A stretch of DNA of 64,000 bases, from contig JAPMAC010000207.1 in the NCBI GenBank assembly GCA_028671895.1, forward strand, positions 7,502,001 through 7,566,000, in the 5' to 3' direction. Below the pieces are notes generated by a model. The model had not been told where the DNA came from, ran no database searches, and saw nothing but the letters and a program-made list of their open reading frames with translations. Source of the DNA: Oenanthe sinensis. Lineage: Eukaryota; Streptophyta; Magnoliopsida; Apiales; Apiaceae. How positions within the stretch are numbered: position 1 is the first letter of the stretch; each line of letters starts with the position of its first letter. Position numbers and translations under genes: made by a program. Of the stretch, positions 1 through 11,348 are shown one piece after another.

Positions 1-2
1 TG

Positions 3-1517
3 GGCAAACATCTGTTGATTCAGTTACATGAGAGGTGGGCATTGGAGAAAAATGCCTCAAGGAATCCAGAAGATGGTCCAGTCAAATGCTGGATACCAAG
101 ATTTCTTCAGATGGTTCTGGATGACGTCCTTTCAGAGGAACACAGAAGAATATTTCAAGGCTCTGAAAGGATGGCATGTTTTGATATGACTCTAAAGAGT
201 ATCTCCACCATGGAAACCCAGCAAAAGTCAAGACTTTTTGAATTGCGCCTGACTCCATTCTTCCAGGATCTGCAAGATGAGTATGCTAGGAGACATGCTT
301 CTCAGTTTACTGCAGTAGAAGCTGAGAGTAGCGGTAACGAAGCTGAAGGTGGAGATAACGTGCCTAGAAATTTGGAACAAGCAGGTATGGATGTTGACAT
401 GGCTGAGGCAAATGTTGCAGAAGCTGGAGCTGACAAGGATGACGATCTTCTGAGTCAGGTACCTATTCTTGCTGATCTTGATCAATCATCAATTCAACCT
501 GTTTTCTACGGCCGTGGGCCTGAAAACCCCCAGGCTCTATCCCAGGCTGCAAGCCCTTCTGTTCATAAACGTTCAGCCAGACCTAAAACTGGTGATAAAA
601 GGAAGGCAAGCTTATCTGAGTCGAGTGACTCGAGTGCAGGGAGTGTAGGAGTTGAGAGAGTAGTCACTTCAGCAGCTCTGCCACCTTCAAAGAAGCAAAA
701 GGTGGATTCAAACCCAGTGGCAACTGCACAACCTGTTAAGGCTAGTTCACCTCTCACAGCCACTACACCTCACGCTGGTGGCTCTCCTCTCCAAATCATT
801 TCAACACATTCGCACTCGCCTAGGCATGTTGGTGAGAGTCAAGAAGGGGGTCCAGCTCAACAGCCAATAGGAGCTGGCCCTACCTTCCCTGAGTTGTCCG
901 CTCAGGGCTCTTTGAGCAATCTCTCGGAAGGGGAATGACAAACTGAGACTAGCACTTCTGATACTAGTATCTCAGGCAGTTTTAATGAGGAAGAGTCTGT
1001 CGAATCCAGTACGGATGACGCTTCCTCATCTAAATCAGAAAATAAGTTGCTTGCAGAGCAACGACATCTGGTGACTGGTGGGTCTACGCCTCCAGAATAG
1101 CCCAGCGAACCAGAAAAGGTTCTAAGTGAACAAGGGGATGACATGGTCATAACGTCATCTCCCGTCGTAGACACAGCGCTTAAAGGCTCAGTCTCACTGA
1201 CCGATATCGCCGACCAACTCACCGCTAGTCCCCAGCGATTAGTGGATGAGGCTCTAGTACTGTTAGGCTCTAAACACGAGGGAGAGACAGGGAGAGTAGA
1301 TCCCTTCTTTTTAGGGATCTTGAGTGAAACAGAACCCGACGAGAGTAAACAGTCTAACCCAAGCCAAACACCGTCCCCCAAATTGAAGGATTTAGTGAAG
1401 AAAGTGGAGGCTTTGGAGGCTGGAGTTGCTGGTGTTACTGCTGCTGTCTCTTCTCACTCTGGAAGGTTGGAGGTAGGAGCTCAGTTCATGGAGAACCTGA
1501 TTGCCGTCCAAAATTAG
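3..1517 (+). pseudogene. 5' part of the env-like third ORF of Sirevirus-type element E1 (broken)
   Basis: The frame is open from the left edge, so the true start is outside the window. It encodes a polar, Ser/Glu-rich protein of unknown function. A segment near the left edge (around W-I-P-R-F-L-Q) resembles the matching ORF of element S at 40,767-41,027 (Y-P-R-F-L-Q), which places it in the ORF found between pol and the 3' LTR of Sireviruses. That ORF is called env-like by position only: I see no signal peptide or membrane segment. The same frame is interrupted by TGA at 936-938, TAG near 1,098 and TAG at 1,515-1,517, and then shifts frame near 1,575. A short coiled-coil-like stretch lies near 1,385-1,510. 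It continues into the open stretch at 1,592-3,598. Confidence 0.7.
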
Positions 1518-1591
1518 ATGATTGACAAGATAAATAATCTTGGATTGGCACAGGTGGAGGTTGGGAGTCAGTAGATGATGTCACTTATGGC

Positions 1592-3598
1592 ATGTCTCAG
1601 GTTTGGACGAAACTGAATGAACTACTTGATGCTGTCTTTGGACGTAACAAGGATGGACCTGGTCCTTCAACTGGTGGTGGTGGTGACGATAATAATGATG
1701 ATGATGCTCCTGATGAGGATAACACACCTAAGGGGGAGAAGGAGGATCAGGGTCTGAAAAAGCTGACTAGTACGGGTCCGGTGATCGAGTCCTCAAACAA
1801 ATCTGGTGAAAAGGTGGAGGAGGCTCAACCGGCTCTTAAGGACAAAGGCAAGCAGAAGATGGTAGCTGAAGAAGAAGCTGAGAAAGAAACACCTCTTGTT
1901 GATGCATTTATGGGAGACTTTATTGAAGATTCTGATGATGACGAGATGGATGTAGAAGCCTTAGTGGCAAGGAGGTCGAGACTCGAGCAACGAGCAAGAG
2001 AATGGGAACAAGAAAGAGGTCTAAATCCTGGCGGATCTGGCGCAGGAGTTGCAGGTGATGCAGGAGACCACTCGGTTGCTGACGAGCATGTTCCAGAAGA
2101 AGAAGTTGATGAAGCGGAGATGCAAGGAGAGATTTTCAGGGAAGCCAGAGAAAGAGTAAATGAAGAAGTTCTACAAGGGATAGTTGAAAAAGAACTAATG
2201 GCAAAGGAGAAGAGAGCGGCTCAGAAAACTCAGCATGAGTTTGAAATGAAAAAGATCAATGATCCTAAGGTCCAGGCTGACATAAGGAGGGAAGGTCCCG
2301 AGTGGGACAAGGCTAGAGAAGCCTTAGCTGGACCAAGAGCCTATGCTCATGACTCAGGAAGATTGAGTTTTCTTCTTCATAAGCTAGAAAATCTAAACCC
2401 TGGGCTGCTGAATTATCTAAATTGCATAAGACAGGGATGCACCTCCGTACAAGTCATATTCAAGGAGAAGGCATGGAATCTGATGATCACTTGGACACCC
2501 ATAACAAAAATCGGGCCGTGTATGGTCGATGAAGCTTTCTTTCATGAAAGGGGTGCAAGTGAACTGGTAGAATTCGCTCACAAGGTAGACACCTCTGTCA
2601 AGACTGGAGTGCTGTTTAAGGAGAAATTGTTGAAGATGGCTGAAGACAGAGGGGTTGACATTATTCTAAATCCCTACCAGATCAGATATGTCCATGACAA
2701 GGTCTTGAGGATCGTAAATCTGCATGACTCGAAACTAACTCCGAGCGGAAATGTGCTGAAGGCAGTTGCAAAGCTAGTTCTCTCTAAGGGTTTCCTAACA
2801 AAGGAAAAGAAGCTGGTGGCTAAGGACTTGGAGAAGCTGATAAGAAGGCAAGATACTAGATACAAGTTGCCTGAAGCTACACTACCAGTGGTTAAGAAGG
2901 AACCTGAAGACTATGCATTCGAGCTGCAAGACGAGGCAATAAGAGAGCATGTGCAAAGATACGGAGATCCAAGGATAGACATTCCAGAAGAAGGGGAAAT
3001 AAGGAAGGAAGCTAGTGCAGTGGTTAGTGCAAATGTCAAGTTTGTCAAGAGCAAAGCTGAGAATGAGAATGATCTGCTGATCTATACAGATAAGTATCAA
3101 GTGGAAACCATCATTGAAATCAAGTACGACATCTTTGCAGAACACAGTCATGAAACACTGTGTATTATAAGGGAATTGATTGAGGAGATGGATGATGTTG
3201 ACGAGTTTGATCAGGATTATCTGAGGGTCACATTTGATAACTTCTGTAAGAGAAGACAACAACTTGATATTCAGAGGCTACAGCAATGCACCACCGCTAT
3301 TGTCATTGGATACCCTAAGCAGCTGGTTATAAGGAAGAAAGGGGAAAAGGGATACCCTGACAAAGTCACGAAGCTGAGGTTTGAAGACATTCCCACGAAG
3401 CTTACCACTCGCAGCATGGTTGAAAGGTGGTTGAGGTTGTTTCGAAATTACAAGATCAGAAATCATGTGGAAGCAGAAGGACTTAATCTTCTCAAGAAAA
3501 GAATGGATGAAGTCTGCAACCCTGAGTTCATGAAGAAAGAAAAAGCAGCCAAGAAGAAAGCTCGTGAGGAAGAGGAGCGCAAGAAATCAAAGTTTTAA
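1592..3598 (+). CDS. Env-like ORF of element E1, C-terminal 668-codon open stretch (hypothetical)
   Basis: This is a 668-residue open frame, the longest uninterrupted one in the retrotransposon part. The N-terminal third is strongly acidic, with runs of Asp/Glu and a Gly-rich turn near residue 30. It is followed by charged, helix-prone sequence (residues about 125-220) and a more globular middle (about 240-560). The C-terminus is very basic (KKKAREEEERKKSKF). The first Met is only the first after a frameshift, so it is not necessarily a real start. The position between missing pol (left) and the 3' LTR (4,062) matches the third ORF of Sireviruses. I do not recognise a biochemical function and see no catalytic motif. 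Its openness over 2 kb while the upstream part is broken suggests recent decay. Confidence 0.65.
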   Translation: MSQVWTKLNELLDAVFGRNKDGPGPSTGGGGDDNNDDDAPDEDNTPKGEKEDQGLKKLTSTGPVIESSNKSGEKVEEAQPALKDKGKQKMVAEEEAEKETPLVDAFMGDFIEDSDDDEMDVEALVARRSRLEQRAREWEQERGLNPGGSGAGVAGDAGDHSVADEHVPEEEVDEAEMQGEIFREARERVNEEVLQGIVEKELMAKEKRAAQKTQHEFEMKKINDPKVQADIRREGPEWDKAREALAGPRAYAHDSGRLSFLLHKLENLNPGLLNYLNCIRQGCTSVQVIFKEKAWNLMITWTPITKIGPCMVDEAFFHERGASELVEFAHKVDTSVKTGVLFKEKLLKMAEDRGVDIILNPYQIRYVHDKVLRIVNLHDSKLTPSGNVLKAVAKLVLSKGFLTKEKKLVAKDLEKLIRRQDTRYKLPEATLPVVKKEPEDYAFELQDEAIREHVQRYGDPRIDIPEEGEIRKEASAVVSANVKFVKSKAENENDLLIYTDKYQVETIIEIKYDIFAEHSHETLCIIRELIEEMDDVDEFDQDYLRVTFDNFCKRRQQLDIQRLQQCTTAIVIGYPKQLVIRKKGEKGYPDKVTKLRFEDIPTKLTTRSMVERWLRLFRNYKIRNHVEAEGLNLLKKRMDEVCNPEFMKKEKAAKKKAREEEERKKSKF

Positions 3599-4050
3599 TG
3601 TATTATGCTTGTAATGTTTCTTTGCGTTGTAATTTGTTTTCTTGTTTTCCAGCATTGTAAAAATATTATCTGTTTTCTTGTGTAGTGTAAGGTAGAAGTT
3701 AGTTAGCTAAGTGTCTTGAAACTGGTTTATATTAGGCATCAATTATTTCGCGAAGTTCGGCGGTGGTAATACTGCTAAAAGGACTTCAGAAGGATAATTG
3801 AAGATTGAGTGGACCGTGCTCTTAAAGTACTTAGAGAAAATCTCTAGAAGAGCATGAAGCCATTTAATCGAGCCAACAAGTGTCCAATTTTGGCACTTGA
3901 AGTATCAGTAATAGACATGAAGTTAATTAATCAAGCCAAGCATTATGTAAGTTGACATGATTCTTTATGAATGTTATTTTATCTTTTTCAGTCCCTGTTT
4001 AGTTGAGTTATCCTCATTGTGAATTTGGTTGTCATTGTTAGACAATCAAA
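3599..4050 (+). other. 3' untranslated region of element E1
   Basis: No ORF. The sequence runs from the env-like stop codon to the polypurine tract. A stretch near 4,000-4,050 (GTTGAGTTATCC) also occurs next to the polypurine tract of element S on the minus strand near 19,930, so it is conserved pre-PPT sequence of these elements. Confidence 0.6.
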
Positions 4051-4051
4051 T

Positions 4052-4061
4052 AGGGGGAGAT
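4052..4061 (+). promoter_or_regulatory. Polypurine tract of E1
   Basis: AGGGGGAGAT directly precedes the TG that opens the LTR. This is the plus-strand priming site for reverse transcription. The equivalent tract of element S (19,886-19,900, minus) reads ATGGGGAGAT. Confidence 0.85.
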
Positions 4062-4622
4062 TGAAAGGCATAGGTGTACTAACTTGTAACACTTAATTAT
4101 TTTGTAACTCAACTAAGTAAAAGATAAAACAACAGCAAAACAAGAGAAACTGAAGAAGCACATGGAATCAATCAACTGAAGAAATGGTAATGATACTTGG
4201 TAACTACAAGTAACTAATTTGGTTAATCAAGGATGCATAAGTGAGAAGAAGTTCAATCTGAGTATTGCTCATGCCCTAACTTATCTAATGGATAATCAAA
4301 TTAATGTCAAGGAAGTATCAAGAAGGCCAAAGTGATTTCATGTAATGTATATCAACATCTGGATAATGTAAAGGTTAATCAACAAATGAGAACTGACATT
4401 CAGAAGCAAGAACCCCTACAAGACTAGTCACTTATGAACCAGACCATTGCATCAAGTGTCAGGACATTGGAGGCAAGTTCATGTCAGTAATAGAAGATCT
4501 CATTTGAATTGAGTGAGGAAAAGAAATTGAAGAAGCTAAGGAAACTTGCTCATAAAGGTTAATTCTCAATTAGTCACTAAAGAAGGTCAACATTGGATGT
4601 GTGCATATTTGCTAAGGCAAAT

Positions 4623-4880
4623 GTCGATCCACAGCAGATCGAGATGCGGATCGAGATTTACAAGTGAAGTAAAACACGGCAAAGGCAAATCTCGATCCAG
4701 GCGATAGATCGAGATCGAGATCTTCACAGATCGAGATCGAGATCTTCATAGATCGAGATCGAGATTCTCCCAGATCGAGATCGAGATCTTCATAGATCGA
4801 GATCGAGATTCTCCCAGATCGAGATCGAGATTTTCACAGATCGAGATCGAGATGGGTCCAGGCGAAGATCGAGATGCGGG
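4623..4880 (+). repeat. U3 motif array of E1: GATCGAGAT repeats, including seven 22-bp tandem units
   Basis: From 4,706 to 4,859 there are seven head-to-tail 22-bp units, each made of three overlapping GATCGAGAT words plus a variable tail (CTTCAC, CTTCAT, TCTCCC). Irregular copies flank the block from 4,623 to 4,705 and from 4,860 to 4,880. The array ends about 145 bp upstream of the TATA box. Confidence 0.95.
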
Positions 4881-5022
4881 TAGACATGTAACATTTAATG
4901 TTCAAGGGACAAGTGGCTTATTGTGAACGGTTGATCCAGAGTTGTTGTTAAAGTTCTTTTTGTTGTCGAAGTCCTGATTGGGCCACGTACACAAAAAGGA
5001 CAAGATCAAGACTACATGACAT

Positions 5023-5030
5023 TATAAAAG
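5023..5030 (+). promoter_or_regulatory. TATA box of the E1 LTR
   Basis: TATAAAAG lies downstream of the motif array and about 320 bp before the LTR end, as expected for the U3/R boundary. Confidence 0.6.
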
Positions 5031-5343
5031 CAGCACCTTGATTTTATTAGTAAAAAAAACTTTCATCAACTCTGTATTTTAAAACGATATTTTTAAGAGA
5101 GAGCATTAACTGTAAAACAAAAAGTGAGAGAGAGGATCAGTTGAATCTAGCTTTAATTGTTGTATTTATTGTTCAACTGATCATGATGCTTTTATGAATG
5201 TTGTAGCAAATCCTTCAATGAATATAAAGATATATTCTTGAAATTCTGTGTCATCATTTATTACCTGCATATAGTTTATTCTCTCATTATTTTTAAACAG
5301 TTGTATTCACCCCCCCCCCCTCTACAACACTTTGGACCTAACA

Positions 5344-6141
5344 CAAGTAATATTGCACTCGGTGGTTTCTACACAAGTGGAACATTGTGTGAAGCGCAAC
5401 AAACTTCACTTAGGCGCAACAAACTTCACTTAGGCGCAACAAATCAAGTTGAAAGCTAAGGGAAGTCTAAGCGAAGTGTTTGTAGCGCCTGCAAAAGGCA
5501 ATGGGAGTGCAGGCGCAAAAAAACATGTTGTGGTGCCACATAAGTTCAATGTGGAAGGTTTGTGACGCCTATACACTGCAACTAGTGTGCAGGCGCAACA
5601 AAAGATTATCAAGGCACAACATACACTTTAGTGGCGCCTACACAGTGTAGACAGTGTACAGGCGCAACATACATGCTTCAAGGTGCAACAAAGCTTCCAA
5701 GGCGCAACAAACATCTTTGGTGGCACCTACACACCACCAACACTCTACAGGCGCAACATATGACTTGTGCATTGGTGAAAAATCAAATGCTTTGATTTTC
5801 AAAAAGACTACATAATATATATGGGTGAAAATCAATATGGAAAAATAGATATTCATTAATCTTCAACAAAAAGACATACATACGGGAACTCCATTAAAGT
5901 TGTATTAAACACACCCAACTGTATTTCTGTTGTAACATTGATTGAACCCATTGAAGCTAATCATACTGATTAGAAGTGTAGCACTCAGGGATTTAATAAT
6001 ATACTTTTATTTCCCCGAATCTTTGTGTTTCAATAACTGTCATTTTCATATCTCAAGAACACAAGCACTTAATCCGCAATTAAATAAAAAAACTACCATA
6101 TCATATTCAACCCCACTTCTATGATGATTTTGGACCTAACA
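5344..6141 (+). repeat. Partial LTR E2, 3' portion, same family as element S
   Basis: It aligns to the S LTRs (18,557-19,885 and 48,810-50,131, both minus) from their interior to the end GGACCTAACA. It carries the same GCGCAAC/GGCGCC words (about 5,390-5,760) and TATA box (about 5,815-5,823). The 5' half is cut off at 5,343 because E1 inserted here. The right end abuts element A inside its RNase H codons, so E2 (or its solo LTR) inserted into A. Confidence 0.85.
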
Positions 6142-6677
6142 CAGCCTCAGCTGTTGAGGTTGATACAGTTTGTTATTTCTTGCTGAACCAAGAAATTAAC
6201 CTATTGTCAAGAAATTGGCATTGGTCTGTTGTGCCTGTCCACTTTGAATCCTCAATAATCAGAGTCTGAATAGCCAACTAATGAAAAATCAGACTCTCTA
6301 GGATACCAAAGGCCTAGAGTTTGTGCACCCTTGAGATATTTGAAAATTATTTTTACAATAATTAAATGTGATTCTCTAGGGTCAGCTTGAAATCTAGCAC
6401 ACAGGCATGTTGCAAACATTATATCTGGTCTACTAGCAGTTAAATACAATAATGAACCAATCATCCCTCTATAGCTATTATTGTCAACTTTCTTACCCTT
6501 TGGGTCAGAGTCTAGCTTAGTGGTTGTTGACATGGGAGTTTTGGCAGTTGTACAATTTTGTAAATCAAACTTCTTCAAGATTTCCTTCACATACTTTGAT
6601 TGACTGATGAAAATTCCATCATCTGTCAGTTTGACTTGAAGTCCCAAAAAGAAGTTCAATTCTCCCATCATGTTCAT
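6142..6677 (-). pseudogene. Element A: RNase H domain, truncated by the E2 insertion
   Basis: The minus-strand frame encodes the usual end of copia reverse transcriptase and the start of RNase H. It includes the SRPDIMFA motif and the YSDSDY motif whose Asp residues are part of the RNase H site. Stops follow (TGA after YSDSDY, then TGA and TAG). Reading is lost at 6,142 just after the Ser-Thr-Ala-Glu-Ala segment, where the E2 LTR begins. RNase H would degrade the RNA of the RNA:DNA hybrid during reverse transcription. Confidence 0.85.
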
Positions 6678-6680
6678 TTC

Positions 6681-7730
6681 TTATTTAAACTGCATTAGTT
6701 TGCTAAACCTTTCACAATTTTTTTTATTAGTAGAACCAAATATAATATCATCAATATAAATTTGGGCAAGAAGAATATCACCTTTATGTTTTCTAATAAA
6801 AATATTTTTATCAATGGTACCTCTTGTGAAACCATTTTCAAGAAGAAATTTTGATAGAGATTCATACCATGCTCTAGGTGCTTGCTTCAATCCATACAGT
6901 GCCTTGTCTAACTTGTAAACATGATCAGGAAATTTTGGATTTACAAATCCCGGGGGTTTCTCCACATAGATTTCTTCTTCCAATTTTCCATTTAAGAAGG
7001 CATTTTTCACTTCCATCTTATTGACTTTGAATTTTGAATGAGCTGCAAATGTAAGAAACATTCTTATTGCTTCCAGTCTTGTTACTGGTGCAAAGGTTTT
7101 ATCATAGTCAATTCCTTCATCTTGTGAGTATCCTTTTGCAACTAGTCTTGCTTTGTTTCTTACCACAGTACCATTCTCATCAAGTTTGTTTCTGAACACC
7201 CATTTTGCACCAACAATTGATCTATTTCTAGGTCTTGGTATAAGCTTTTATACTTTGTTTCTCTCAAACTCATTTAGTTCCTCCTACATTGCAATATTCC
7301 AATCAGGGTCTTGGAAAGCTTACTCAATTTTCTTTGGTTCATTCTTTGAGAGAAAACAGTTGTATAGACATTCATTTTGAGTGGCTTTTCTTGTTTGCAC
7401 ACCACTATCAGGATCACCAATTATTAAATCAGGAGTGTGTTCCCTTGTCCATTTTTTAGCTGGTGGAAGATTAGTTCTGGAATTTGAAGCTCCCCATAAA
7501 TCATTGGCATTTTTAGTTTGTAAATGGAAATCAAATGAGAAGGCTCCTCCTGAGTTGTTTGACCCTGCAAAGGATTTAGAGTTATTTGATTCAAACCCTG
7601 ATGAACTAGTTTCTGAAGAACTAGACTTTGTCTTTCTAGACTCTGACTGACTAGTCCCTGAATTGTTAGACTCTGAGTTAATTGAAGTGGGATTTTCTGG
7701 CTCCCCCTTAGAGTGTGCAGGTTCAAGCAT
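6681..7730 (-). pseudogene. Element A: reverse transcriptase with upstream linker (Sirevirus type)
   Basis: The frames show classic copia RT blocks: ARLVAKGYSQDEGIDYDKTF, VKNAFLNGKLEEEIYVEKPP, ALYGLKQAPRAWYESL and the catalytic IYIDDIIFGSTN. The wording resembles the SIRE lineage and element S. The upstream part (7,320-7,730) is the Ser/Asn-rich linker before RT. It is broken between the linker and RT near 7,200-7,330 and again near 6,680. The linker and RT contain several CAGASTCTG words (see findings). Confidence 0.88.
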
Positions 7731-7983
7731 TTTCTCATGAGTGATTGGAGACTCTTCATTTTCATCATCTTCATCTATCTCAGAACTTTTAAAGTTTTCA
7801 ATTTCAAGTGTTGTAGACTCTGATTCATCCTGCAGACCTATAATCTTTCTGTCATCAAATGCAACATGAATAGATTCTATAATAATTCTAGTTCTGAGAC
7901 TGAAGACCCTGAATACCTTTGTATTTGATGCATATCCGAGAAATATAGTTTAATCAGCTTTTGGTTCAAATTTACTTAGTTTT

Positions 7984-8700
7984 TCAGGATACTTTCAGTA
8001 CAAAGCATTTGCACCCAAATATGTGAAAATGATTCACACTTGACTTCTTATCCTTCACCATTTCATAGGGAGTCTTTCCATGCATATTTATCAAGGTACA
8101 GTTTTGAGTGAAACATGTTGTATTGATTGCCTCAGCCCAGAAATATACTAGCAATTTAGACTCTGCCAACATTGTCCTTGTTACCTCTATGAGTTTGCTA
8201 TTCTTTCTCTCCACAACTCCATTTTGCTGAGGTGTTTCTGGTGCATAAAATTGTTGAGCAATTCCCTTTGATGCACAGTATTCCTCCATGATTGTATTTT
8301 TGAATTCGGTACTATTGTCACTCCTTAGAATTCCAACTGTCTTCTTTGATTTAGTTTCCAGAAAAGTGACATGGTCTATTATGTGTTGTAAAGCTTCATC
8401 CTTTGAGTGCAAAAATAAAACCCATATGAATCTTGTAAAATCATCTACAATGACATCACATTTACTGGACCAAATAAATCAAAATGTAATAGATAAAAGG
8501 GTTCAGAAATGGCGTTTATTATTTTGCTCTTGAAGGATGTTTTCCTTTGTTTTCCAAGTTGACAAGCTTCACAAAGTTCATCTTGAACAAAATCAACCTA
8601 TGGTAAACCTCTCACAAGACTATGTTTCACCAACTTGTTGAGTATTTTGAAGTTGATGTGTGACAGTTTTTTGTGTCATTTCCAGCTTTCTTCAGTTGAG
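7984..8700 (-). pseudogene. Element A: integrase core
   Basis: The frame 7,984-8,412 carries SDNSTEF (second catalytic Asp; the family normally has Gly where Ser stands) and PQQNGVVERKN (catalytic Glu). Upstream, from about 8,420 to 8,700, an HKKLSHIN segment and a C-x2-C pair of the zinc-binding GAG-pre-integrase region are seen across several stops. The integrase would join element DNA to the chromosome. Multiple frameshifts make it inactive. Confidence 0.85.
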
Positions 8701-9100
8701 GCCTTGCTGTATAAACATGTGATTTCTTTATGAGTGCAATCCTCAAGGCTGGCTTCATATATGTTACCATGTCTGAATCCTTTGAAAACTAAAGTGTATG
8801 TTTCTTTGTGAGTTACAAGACACTCTTTGTTGTCAAATCTAATATGGTAACCTTTATCTCCAAGTTTACTAATATTGATCAACTTGTGTTCAATCCATCA
8901 ATAGAGCTACTTCTTCAATGATGACTTTTCTAAATACAATCTTGCCATATCCCAGTATTTGTTCTTTCTTGCCATCTCCAAAGGATACTTCTGGGCTAGC
9001 CATTACCGCAAAGTATGTAAGCATGAATTTCTTTCCAGTCATGACATCCACTGTCCAGGATTAGGGTTACTTTCTTTACCCTTATTCCCTGCATACAGAT
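8676..9100 (-). pseudogene. Element A: aspartic protease and pre-integrase region (frameshifted)
   Basis: LILDSGC near 9,045-9,065 is the active-site D-S-G of the copia protease. The expected H-M-T follows only in another frame, so there is a one-base shift right after the active site. Downstream, 8,676-8,882 encodes a normal copia protease/pre-integrase continuation (INISKLGDKGYHIRF). Confidence 0.75.
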
Positions 9101-9470
9101 AGCAACTAGTTTGAGGATCTAAACAGTTTTGGATCCCTTCTTACTAACCTTAGGTGAAACAGGTTAAGAAATTTTTACTTTGGATTTACTTGTTTCCTTT
9201 ATTGCCTTAGATTCTGGTGGAGTCTTGATAGTGTTATACCAACTTTTATCAATAGAAGATTTTAGCTCATAAAAATTGTAATACAAATCATGATAGGGTT
9301 TCTGTGGAATGTAGTGACTAGTCAGAGCCTGAGGTGATTTAGACTCTGATTTCTTCTCAATTTTTTGTTTTACAATCTAGAGCAAGATTTGTGTGGTTTC
9401 CACATCTATAGCATTTCTTCCTAAGAGCATTAGGATCCTTTTGATAGTTATTGGCCTTGTTAATACCTTC

Positions 9471-11311
9471 CTAGCCATTCCTAGTGCTCCTAGCTTTGCC
9501 AGACTCTGATAAGTTTTCTAGCCTTTCCTTTAACTTGGTATTAGATAAGAACCATATATTTACATTTTTCTTAGCTTTCTTTTTTCCTGATTCATCTATC
9601 TTTTTGTCAATAGTAGGGGGATTATTGATAAATGAGTTTGTGGTTCCTTCATGCAACCCACTCTTAACTTCAGAAGTCACAAACTTAACAGGAGTAAAGT
9701 GTTGTTTTCCTTGGTCTTATTGACTTGGCTAGTTTCTTTAGTGTTATTGTTCTCAATAATAGGTCTTTCGCCTTGACTATTGTCATAGCCTAGACCAGCA
9801 ATTTGACACACATTTCGAACTTAAGCCTTTCTTCTTCTAGTTCTTTTCTAACATAGTCATAAGCTTTTAAAACTTCATTGTAGTTCTGTATACACTTCTC
9901 AGAATCCTTTTTTATCATTCCATAAGAACTAATTCAGACTCTAGGCGGTTATTCCTACTTGTTAAAATTAGGTTTTCTTCTGTTAACCTATCATTGTCAT
10001 TTGTGAGTGATCTAAAATTAGTCATTAACTTTTTAACTTCACTTTGAACAATCTTTATACCATCAGAGTCTAAATTAAGTAAAGATTCAGCAGATAATAT
10101 TGATACATGAGAATTATGAGATGAGGGTTCTTTAGGAGATTCTGATTTTTCTGATGAGACAGCCATCAATGCTAGATTTTCATAATCTATTTCATTATCT
10201 GAGCTTGAATCTGTCCAATCCTTTTCTGTTGAGATGAGTTCATTTCCTTTGCCTTGATTTTTAGCTTTTATGCACTCACTAGAAAAATGCCCCAATATTC
10301 CATAGTTGAAGCACTTGACTTTTTCCTTGTCAAGCTTGATTATGGTGCTTTTGTTTTTCTCAAGCTTTTCATCCTCCTTTTTTAGTGTTGGCCTTTTGCT
10401 AAATTTTCCAGTTCTATTGTTCAATTTCATTCTTTTGAAATTCTTAACAAACATAGTTATCATTTGACTCAAAACTATCTCCTCATTAGAATCAGAGTCT
10501 GTGTCAGTAGACTCTGACTCAAAAATTTTTTTACCTTTTTTTCTTGAATCCTTGATTCTAGCTACCTCGGGTTCTTCTTTTTGTTTTTTCTCAGACTCTA
10601 TCAAGAGTGCCACAAATTTTAGTTTTCCAGATTTCCTGTTCTTTCTCTGTTGCATCTCTAAATCATATGTCTTGAGTCTGCCATACAATTCTTCTAGAAT
10701 TATTTCATCTAAATCTCTAGCCTCCCTTATAGTAGTTGTCTTATTATCCCACTCTTCTGGAAGGGCTCTTCGAAACTTGGTATTTTTGTCTTCAGAATCA
10801 TACAATTTACCAAGTATAGCCATCTCATTCAGGAGTTTAGTAAACCTATATACATATCGGTGATGGTTTCTCCAGCTTTTGCCTCAAAATACTCATACTC
10901 CTGAATTAGCAGAGACCTTGCATTCTTCTTGACATCCTTGGTTCCTTCACAGTGCACTTCAAGTTTTGTCCACATCTCTTTAGCAATTTTGCATGATATT
11001 ACACAGTTTGTGAGAATAGAGTCCAAACTGCTAAAAAGAATATTCATTACTTTTGCCTCCTTCAGAATATTCTCCTTGTCCTCCTTTGACCACTCACCCT
11101 TTGGTTTATCAACAAAGTGCTCTCCAATAATTTTTCCTTCAGCAGTGGTTTGTGGAACAAGCCTTGAGGTCACATAAGGTCCATCATGAATTCTTTCTAG
11201 ATAGTCAGGGTCTGTGGCCTCCAGATGATGCAGCATCTTGATCTTCGAGTGAGTGCACTCGTTACTTTTAACCATTGGAATTTTAGAATTGCCATATTTG
11301 TTTCTAGACAT
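9471..11311 (-). pseudogene. Element A: gag polyprotein (broken)
   Basis: The start Met at 11,311 lies 23 bases after the primer-binding site. The N-terminal Gag domain spans 11,311-10,829, shifts frame near 10,826, and continues 10,823-9,915. A CCHC knuckle near 10,260-10,310 reads C-F-N-Y-G...H...C, with the second Cys changed to Tyr. Downstream (about 9,930-10,080) is a Ser/Glu-rich, coiled-coil-like section and then a basic tail (9,471-9,680). Gag would form the particle and bind RNA. Nine or so CAGASTCTG words lie in these codons. Confidence 0.85.
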
Positions 11312-11333
11312 CTTTGATCGATTTTAAATATTA

Positions 11334-11346
11334 GGCTCTGATACCA
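11334..11346 (-). promoter_or_regulatory. Primer-binding site of element A
   Basis: TGGTATCAGAGCC on the minus strand is complementary to the 3' end of initiator tRNA-Met, the usual copia primer, and is immediately inside the 5' LTR. Confidence 0.9.
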
Positions 11347-11348
11347 AT

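Larger units (their letters stand above)
4062..5343 (+). repeat. 3' LTR of element E1 (1,282 bp)
   Basis: It starts TGAAAGG after the polypurine tract and ends GGACCTAACA. The end is shared with the S/E2 LTRs (TTGGACCTAACA), which marks it as a related but distinct Sirevirus family. It contains the GATCGAGATC array, a TATA box (5,023-5,030) and an 11-base C run near 5,310. The next five bases, CAAGT (5,344-5,348), are the candidate target duplication; the left copy is outside the window. It lies within the interior of the E2 LTR. Confidence 0.85.

Noticed and set aside
4706..4859. Regular 22-bp array considered as CRISPR or satellite DNA
   Set aside because: Units are head-to-tail without unique spacers, the host is a plant, and the array lies inside an LTR; it is a U3 repeat.
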